Below are positions 6,500 to 9,893 of a stretch of 9,893 nt of DNA, in pieces (the first letter of the stretch is position 1; every line of letters begins with the position of its first letter). Position numbers and translations under genes: made by a program. The notes beneath the pieces are model-generated. The model made no database searches, was not told the origin of the DNA, and saw only the letters and a list, made by a program, of their open reading frames with translations. Source of the stretch: DASXTS01 sp036505275 (GTDB lineage: Bacteria > Actinomycetota > Actinomycetes > Mycobacteriales > Pseudonocardiaceae); NCBI GenBank assembly GCA_036505275.1, contig DASXTS010000227.1, forward strand, positions 1-9,893. Reading direction: 5' to 3'.

Positions 6500-6529
6500 T
6501 CATCGCTCATAGTCATCGCTCATAGTCAT
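6491..6529. repeat. Perfect tandem repeat, 3 x 13 bp, spanning the SBP56 stop codon
   Basis: CGCTCATAGTCAT occurs three times without mismatch at 6491-6503, 6504-6516 and 6517-6529. The TAG stop at 6497-6499 is inside the first copy, so adding or losing downstream copies would not change the protein. It is AT-richer than its surroundings. A slippage-generated minisatellite is the simplest reading. Confidence 0.95.
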
Positions 6530-6601
6530 AGTGCTGGACCGGAGGAGCCCGGCAACCGGCGGGTGCGGATTGTCCTCGCCCTCCCCGAGCCTCCCGAGGT
6601 A

Positions 6602-6617
6602 GTCGCGCGGCGGCGAC
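6602..6617 (-). terminator. Possible GC-rich hairpin after the epimerase gene
   Basis: GTCGC, 6-nt loop, GCGAC: a 5-bp stem 14 nt past the end of the minus-strand epimerase gene. No U-run follows, so this is a weak candidate. The 132 bases between the convergent SBP56 and epimerase genes hold nothing else except the 13-bp repeats. Confidence 0.25.
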
Positions 6618-6631
6618 CCGGCGCGGTATCG

Positions 6632-7438
6632 CTACTGGAACTGCCTGAGGAAACGGACGGTGGCGGGCAGGGCGGTCTGCGCGGCGCCGCGAAGCCGGCA
6701 TTCGAGCGCGAACCAGCCGTCATAGGAGATTTCGTGCAGCGCGCCGAAAGCGGTGCTGAAGTCAAGGTGACCGGTGCCCGGTTGGAGGCGGTTGGAGTCG
6801 TCGACGTGGACGTGCGCAATCGAGGGGCCAGCGTTGGTGATGGCCTTGGCCAGGTTGTCCTCTTCGATGTTCATGTGAAACAGGTCCGCGCACACCCGGA
6901 TCGACTCATGACCGAACTCGCGGCGCACCTCGGCCCCCAGCTCGATCGCCTGGTCCAGCCGGTTGATCATGTAATCCTCGTACCGGTTGATTGGTTCGAT
7001 GGCCAGCCATACACCTTCACGCGCGGCGTGTTCGCCCAGCTCCGCCAGGGCCTCCAGCAGCACGCGATGATCGTCGGCTGGCCCACGGGGTGGGGTGAAC
7101 GGCGGCAGCCGCAGGCTGAACATCCCCCAGCTGGCCGGGGTGAGCACCCCCTCGCCGCCGAGCTCGGCGATGACACTGAGCTGCGAGCGTAACTGGGCGA
7201 CGGCATCGCGCCGCAGCTCCGGGTCGAAGTCGCCGATGAAGTGGTCGGTCTCCGGGCACACCGTACGCATCACCACGCCGGCGCGGGCCGCGGCGCGCAG
7301 CTGCGGCAGCCGGGCGGCGAAGTGGCCGTCGCCGCGGGCACGCAGCTCGATGCCGTCGAAACCGGCTTCGCGCGCGAAATCGAACTTGGCCTCAAGACTC
7401 TCGCCCGGTAGCAACTGCTCCTGACAGGAAAGCTTCAT
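6632..7438 (-). CDS. Sugar (phosphate) isomerase/epimerase, xylose isomerase-like TIM barrel
   Basis: A 268-residue cytoplasmic TIM-barrel protein of the AP_endonuc_2/xylose isomerase-like superfamily, expected to interconvert ketoses or related polyols through a divalent metal. Candidate metal and catalytic residues lie on successive strands: Glu148 in AIEPINRYED, Asp185 and His188 in VCADLFHMN, His211 and Asp213 in HVHVDDSNR, and Glu246 in ALECR. This is the E-D-H-E pattern of D-tagatose/D-psicose 3-epimerase-like enzymes. The N-terminal strand is MKLSCQEQLL, followed by an AGFDGIELR helix-strand unit. Length is normal. The ATG has GAGAGG (7448-7453 on the minus strand) 9 nt upstream. It is divergent from the dehydrogenase across 103 bp, suggesting joint control and a shared sugar or cyclitol pathway. 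The precise substrate is unknown; inosose or hydroxypyruvate isomerase-like functions are alternatives. Confidence 0.9.
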   Translation of the reverse strand: MKLSCQEQLLPGESLEAKFDFAREAGFDGIELRARGDGHFAARLPQLRAAARAGVVMRTVCPETDHFIGDFDPELRRDAVAQLRSQLSVIAELGGEGVLTPASWGMFSLRLPPFTPPRGPADDHRVLLEALAELGEHAAREGVWLAIEPINRYEDYMINRLDQAIELGAEVRREFGHESIRVCADLFHMNIEEDNLAKAITNAGPSIAHVHVDDSNRLQPGTGHLDFSTAFGALHEISYDGWFALECRLRGAAQTALPATVRFLRQFQ

Positions 7439-7450
7439 TCCAGTGGACCT

Positions 7451-7474
7451 CTCGCAGTAAAACTCGCAGTGAAA
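7451..7474. repeat. 12-bp tandem direct repeat in the divergent promoter region
   Basis: CTCGCAGTAAAA (7451-7462) is followed at once by CTCGCAGTGAAA (7463-7474), matching at 11 of 12 positions. The pair lies just upstream of the epimerase ribosome binding site and about 67 bases before the dehydrogenase start. It could be a tandem regulator site or a chance duplication. Confidence 0.6.
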
Positions 7475-7527
7475 AGATGTACGGCTCGCCCATCGCGAGG
7501 TCGATGACCTTGAAACAGCCTAGGCGG

Positions 7528-7534
7528 AAGGAGG
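7528..7534 (+). promoter_or_regulatory. Perfect ribosome binding site AAGGAGG that fixes a TTG start
   Basis: AAGGAGG is fully complementary to the 16S rRNA tail and lies 7 nt before TTG at 7542. It supports this rare start codon over any internal ATG or GTG of the dehydrogenase. Confidence 0.75.
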
Positions 7535-7541
7535 GTCGCGG

Positions 7542-8618
7542 TTGCCCCGAACGCTCGTACTGGACGCCCCGCGTCGGTTGCGGCTGTCCGAGCAGCCGTC
7601 CCGCGCGCTGCGGCCGGGTGAGATCCGGCTGCACGCCCGGCTCAGCGGCATCAGCCACGGGACCGAGCTGAACCTCTACCGTGGCACCTCGGCGTTCGCC
7701 GACAAGGTCTTCGACCGTGGGCTGCGCACGTTCGTCGCGCCGCCGGCAGGCAGTGCGTCCACCTACCCGGTGTCGCTGGGCTACGAGATGGTCAGCGAGG
7801 TCGTCGAGGTCGGGTCCGATGCCAGTGCCGTCAAGGTCGGCGACCTGGTGCACACCGGCACGCCGCACCAGGAGGAGACCGTGCTCGACGTGGCGACCTC
7901 GCTGCAGGCGACCTATCCGCTGGTGGTGCTGCCGACCGTCGATGGGCTGGAGCGGGCGCTCTTCGTCAGCCTGGCCGCCGTGGCGCTGCAGGCCGTGCAC
8001 GATGCGGAGCTCAAGTTGGGTGATTCGGTGAGCGTGCACGGGCTGGGCGCCATCGGGCTGCTGGCGGTGCAGATGTGCCTGCTGGAGGGGATCCAGACCG
8101 TCATCGGCGTCGACCCGCAGCCGGATCGGCGCGGTCTGGCCGCGGGCTTCGGCGCCACCGAGGTCCTGGACCCCGGCAATGATCGTCCGCTCGGCCTGCT
8201 GATCCGCGATCTGAACGAGGGCCGCGGGGTGGACGTCGCCATCGAGGTGTCCGGGTCGGACCGGGGGCTGCAGGGCGCGCTGGCCGCGGCCGGCCTGGGC
8301 GGCACCGTGGTTGCGGCGGGCTTCTACCAGGGTGGCGCGGCCAACCTGCGGCTCGGTGAGGAGTTCCACCACAACCGGCTGTCGCTGATCGCCTCGGTCG
8401 GCGCCTGGGGCGCGCCGCACCGCCACGCGCCGCTCTGGGACCGGCGACGGGTACTGGCCACCGCCATCCGGCTGCTCTACACCGACCGGGTGTCCGTCGA
8501 CGGGATGCTGGACCGCCGATACCCGTTCGACGACGCGCTCGCCGCGTACCAGTGGCTCGACCAGCACCCGCAGGGTGCCGTGAAGATCGCCCTCGATTAC
8601 CGGGACCACCGGCCGTGA
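7542..8618 (+). CDS. Medium-chain dehydrogenase/reductase (zinc-type alcohol dehydrogenase-like) lacking catalytic zinc ligands
   Basis: A 358-residue cytoplasmic NAD(P)-dependent oxidoreductase. The N-terminal GroES-like domain (about 1-140) is followed by a Rossmann domain with SVHGLGAIGLLAVQ (164-177). Asp191 after the second beta strand (GVDPQ) favours NAD over NADP. Catalytic-zinc positions look altered: the GxCxxTxL-type motif reads SGISHGTEL (35-43), with Ser38 where Cys is expected, and the usual Gly-His-Glu is GYE (80-82). The four-Cys structural zinc lobe is absent. It therefore resembles MDR subgroups such as the bacteriochlorophyllide dehydrogenase (BchC)-like proteins rather than classic alcohol dehydrogenases. 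Divergent linkage to the epimerase suggests oxidation or reduction of a sugar, cyclitol or derivative. The TTG start is supported by AAGGAGG. Substrate unknown. Confidence 0.9.
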   Translation: MPRTLVLDAPRRLRLSEQPSRALRPGEIRLHARLSGISHGTELNLYRGTSAFADKVFDRGLRTFVAPPAGSASTYPVSLGYEMVSEVVEVGSDASAVKVGDLVHTGTPHQEETVLDVATSLQATYPLVVLPTVDGLERALFVSLAAVALQAVHDAELKLGDSVSVHGLGAIGLLAVQMCLLEGIQTVIGVDPQPDRRGLAAGFGATEVLDPGNDRPLGLLIRDLNEGRGVDVAIEVSGSDRGLQGALAAAGLGGTVVAAGFYQGGAANLRLGEEFHHNRLSLIASVGAWGAPHRHAPLWDRRRVLATAIRLLYTDRVSVDGMLDRRYPFDDALAAYQWLDQHPQGAVKIALDYRDHRP

Positions 8619-8646
8619 ACCATCCGGCGACCGGGACGAGCCGAAC

Positions 8647-9192
8647 CTAGGCGCTGATGGCAGGGTGATCAAAATACGGGACCAGGGGGACGGTGTAGCA
8701 CACGACTTCGCCATCGCGCTCGGCATGCAGGTTTGGCCCGGACAGCGACTCGATCATTGCGCGGGCGGCACGGTTCACGATGAGAACGTCGGCCCGTAGC
8801 GCCGTCAGGCCGGCCGCGGCGGCCCGCTCCAGCACTGCGCGCGCCAGCGTGGGCCCGAGGCCTCGATGCTGCCAGGCGTCGACGACGAGCACCCCCAGGT
8901 CCGCGACGTTCGGGTCGGTCCCGCCGCGTGCGTATTCGGCCCAGCCGATCACGCGACCCCGGTGGATGGCCAGCACGGCGTCCCATCGTCGCTGGCTCCA
9001 GGCCGCCGCGAGCTGCCGCAGATACACCTTCGGCAGTCGGCTGTAGCCCCCGTGGAATCGGGAGTACAGGCTCCGGAGCGAGAACTCGTCGCCGATCTCG
9101 GCCAGTAATACTTCATCCCCGGTCCGCCAGGGCCGGATCTGGACCGGGTCCGTGGTCGCGGTGCCGATCACGACGGTGAGGCCCTCGTTCAT
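8647..9192 (-). CDS. GNAT family N-acetyltransferase
   Basis: A 181-residue cytoplasmic acyltransferase predicted to move an acetyl group from acetyl-CoA to an amine. The acetyl-CoA-binding motif A is clear: DLGVLVVDAWQHRGLGPTLA from 98, with the pyrophosphate loop QHRGLG at 108-113. A following strand (LRADVLIVN) and a helix containing NRAARAMIE (140-148) complete the fold. An N-terminal SLYSRFHGG block (41-49) resembles the GNAT domain of Pat-type protein acetyltransferases, but no cyclic-nucleotide domain is attached. The ATG follows AGGAGG (9198-9203, minus strand) by 5 nt. It converges on the dehydrogenase (28-bp gap) and diverges from the HxlR regulator, so it is a likely target of that regulator. 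Substrate (protein, amine or antibiotic) unknown. Confidence 0.9.
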   Translation of the reverse strand: MNEGLTVVIGTATTDPVQIRPWRTGDEVLLAEIGDEFSLRSLYSRFHGGYSRLPKVYLRQLAAAWSQRRWDAVLAIHRGRVIGWAEYARGGTDPNVADLGVLVVDAWQHRGLGPTLARAVLERAAAAGLTALRADVLIVNRAARAMIESLSGPNLHAERDGEVVCYTVPLVPYFDHPAISA

Positions 9193-9222
9193 GACGCCCT
9201 CCTGGGTCCGGTTCGCGGATTC

Positions 9223-9252
9223 AGGCTAACCTCTCTAGGTCTGGATTTCCAA
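9223..9252 (-). promoter_or_regulatory. Candidate promoter of the GNAT gene
   Basis: On the minus strand TTGGAA (9247-9252) and TAGCCT (9223-9228) are separated by 18 nt. TAGCCT fits the TANNNT form. The -35 box lies inside the palindrome at 9240-9258, so a regulator bound there would block it. Confidence 0.35.
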
Positions 9253-9258
9253 CCCAGA
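9240..9258. promoter_or_regulatory. Inverted repeat TCTGG-N9-CCAGA, candidate HxlR operator
   Basis: Perfect 5-bp half-sites lie centrally in the 83-bp GNAT/HxlR intergenic region. They overlap the GNAT -35 box and the expected HxlR -35 region. A further TCTG (9267-9270), inverted relative to CCAGA, overlaps the HxlR -10. HxlR proteins bind palindromes as dimers, so auto- and cross-regulation is plausible but not shown. Confidence 0.4.
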
Positions 9259-9263
9259 AGCGC

Positions 9264-9269
9264 TACTCT
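9264..9269 (+). promoter_or_regulatory. -10 box TACTCT for a leaderless HxlR transcript
   Basis: TACTCT (TANNNT type) is 6 nt before the GTG start at 9276. The only purine-rich bases abut the start codon, so no functional Shine-Dalgarno spacing exists. No good -35 match was found at 16-18 nt. Confidence 0.5.
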
Positions 9270-9275
9270 GTTGGG

Positions 9276-9776
9276 GTGGATTGGGCGCGATATGACACCC
9301 GGACCTGTTCCGTGGCCCGCACGGTCGAGGTTCTCGGGGACCAGTGGACCGTCCTGGTGCTGCGGGACGTCTTCAACGGCATCAGGCGCTTCGATGACCT
9401 GAAGAGCCATCTGGGCATCGCACGGGACGTGCTGACCAAACGACTGGCCGCCCTGGTGAACCACGGCGTGCTGGAGCGGGTGCCGTACCGGGAGCCGGGC
9501 TCACGGACGCGTCATGAGTACCGGTTGACCCCGGCCGGCCGCGACCTCCGGCCGGTTCTGCTGGCACTCCTCGAGTGGGGAGACCGCTACCGGGCGGAGG
9601 CGATCGGGCCACCGGTCACCGTGGTGCACGACGAGTGCGGTGCGCAGGTCCACGTCACCGTCGAATGCGAGCAGGGGCACCCCATCGAACCTCGTACCCG
9701 GCTACGCCTCCAGCCGGGTCCGGGGGCGCGACCGATCGGCCGGCCAGCCGTCACCGCGGCCCGAGCGGCAACCTGA
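9276..9776 (+). CDS. HxlR family winged-helix transcriptional regulator
   Basis: A 166-residue DNA-binding protein. The HxlR winged helix fills about residues 8-105: an N-terminal Cys11 in the TRTCSVARTVEVLGDQW signature, then LRDVFNGIRRFDDLKSHLGI, then the recognition region ARDVLTKRLAALVNHGVLERV, and the wing with Tyr71 to Tyr82 leading to RLTPAGRDLRPVL. Cys11 matches the redox- or electrophile-sensing Cys of relatives such as YodB and HypR. A C-terminal extension carries His118, Cys121, Cys131 and His135, an H-x2-C-x9-C-x3-H arrangement that could bind a metal. The last 25 residues are Pro/Arg/Ala-rich and probably disordered. The GTG start at 9276 lies 6 nt after a TACTCT box. It is divergent from the GNAT gene, its probable regulatory target. 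Ligand unknown. Confidence 0.92.
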   Translation: MDWARYDTRTCSVARTVEVLGDQWTVLVLRDVFNGIRRFDDLKSHLGIARDVLTKRLAALVNHGVLERVPYREPGSRTRHEYRLTPAGRDLRPVLLALLEWGDRYRAEAIGPPVTVVHDECGAQVHVTVECEQGHPIEPRTRLRLQPGPGARPIGRPAVTAARAAT

Positions 9777-9809
9777 GCAGCTGCCACCTGCTCGGCCCGC
9801 TGCCGGGCC
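9775..9809 (+). terminator. Two adjacent GC-rich hairpins after the HxlR gene
   Basis: GAGCAG-N7-CTGCTC (9775-9793), beginning inside the TGA stop codon, is followed directly by GGCCCG-CTGC-CGGGCC (9794-9809), a perfect 6-bp stem with a tetraloop. No U-run follows, as is common for proposed actinobacterial terminators. They probably mark the end of the HxlR transcript. Confidence 0.45.
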
Positions 9810-9811
9810 AT

Positions 9812-9827
9812 GGCGCTGATCAGCGCC
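9812..9827. promoter_or_regulatory. Perfect 16-bp palindrome GGCGCTGATCAGCGCC, candidate operator
   Basis: It is fully self-complementary with no central spacer, so it cannot form a normal RNA hairpin loop without losing pairs; a dimeric regulator site is more natural. It ends 8 nt before the putative -10 box of the gene starting at 9849, roughly in the -35 region. Confidence 0.45.
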
Positions 9828-9835
9828 GACTCTGG

Positions 9836-9841
9836 CAGACT
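9836..9841 (+). promoter_or_regulatory. Candidate -10 box CAGACT for the right-edge gene
   Basis: CAGACT is 7 nt before the ATG at 9849, with no Shine-Dalgarno sequence between. This resembles the CAGGCT box 6 nt before the MFS gene and suggests another leaderless start. Confidence 0.35.
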
Positions 9842-9848
9842 CGTCGGC

Positions 9849-9893
9849 ATGGCTGACCCCAACATCCGCGCCGTCATCGAGGACGGACCGCGT
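9849..9893 (+). CDS. Start of an unidentified gene, cut by the window edge
   Basis: ATG opens 15 codons (MADPNIRAVIEDGPR) to the right edge with no stop. Support comes from position: it follows three inverted repeats and a CAGACT box with leaderless geometry. The peptide is too short to assign to a family. The palindrome just upstream suggests regulated expression. Confidence 0.4.
   Translation, partial: MADPNIRAVIEDGPR

Noticed and set aside
7477..7671. ATG at 7477 as the start of a gene upstream of the dehydrogenase
   Set aside because: It is out of frame with the dehydrogenase, has no homology, and the perfect AAGGAGG lies downstream where it serves the TTG at 7542.
7392..8726. Minus-strand open frame (444 codons) opposite the dehydrogenase, running into the epimerase
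   Set aside because: It overlaps four features, has low-complexity composition, and the stretch outside the dehydrogenase is too short to support a gene.

Overview
The window is high-GC DNA (coding third positions almost all G or C, GTG and TTG starts) from an actinomycete-type bacterium. This placement rests on base composition, the DUF222/13E12-type gene at the left edge, the actinobacterial-looking SBP56 protein, and several starts that look leaderless. A Pseudonocardiales-like host is only a guess. No tRNA, rRNA, CRISPR array or intact insertion sequence was seen.

Layout. 1-404 (-) is the N-terminal part of a DUF222 (13E12 repeat) protein cut by the window edge. 405-1134 has no convincing gene but holds strong inverted repeats, the best being an 84-base two-fold symmetric hairpin at 743-826. 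1135-2730 (+) is a CPA1 Na+/H+ antiporter. 2813-4378 (+) is a 14-helix DHA2-type MFS exporter, translationally coupled by an ATGA overlap to a PaaI-like hotdog thioesterase (4375-4803). 4861-5118 is a doubtful small or decayed ORF. 5078-6499 (+) is an SBP56/methanethiol oxidase-type protein whose stop codon lies in a perfect 3 x 13 bp tandem repeat. 6632-7438 (-) is a TIM-barrel sugar isomerase/epimerase, divergent from a zinc-type MDR dehydrogenase (7542-8618, +) that has lost catalytic zinc ligands. 8647-9192 (-) is a GNAT acetyltransferase, divergent from an HxlR regulator (9276-9776, +). After three back-to-back inverted repeats a further gene begins at 9849 and runs off the right edge.

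How the genes may work together. Three modules can be argued from spacing and strand: the exporter-thioesterase operon; the divergent epimerase/dehydrogenase pair, probably acting on a sugar or cyclitol; and the divergent GNAT/HxlR pair sharing an 83-bp promoter region with a small palindrome. SBP56 appears to have its own promoter. Nothing ties the modules into one pathway. I did not find a clear new defence or biosynthetic system; the most unexplained signals are the 743-826 structure and the triple inverted repeat at the right end.
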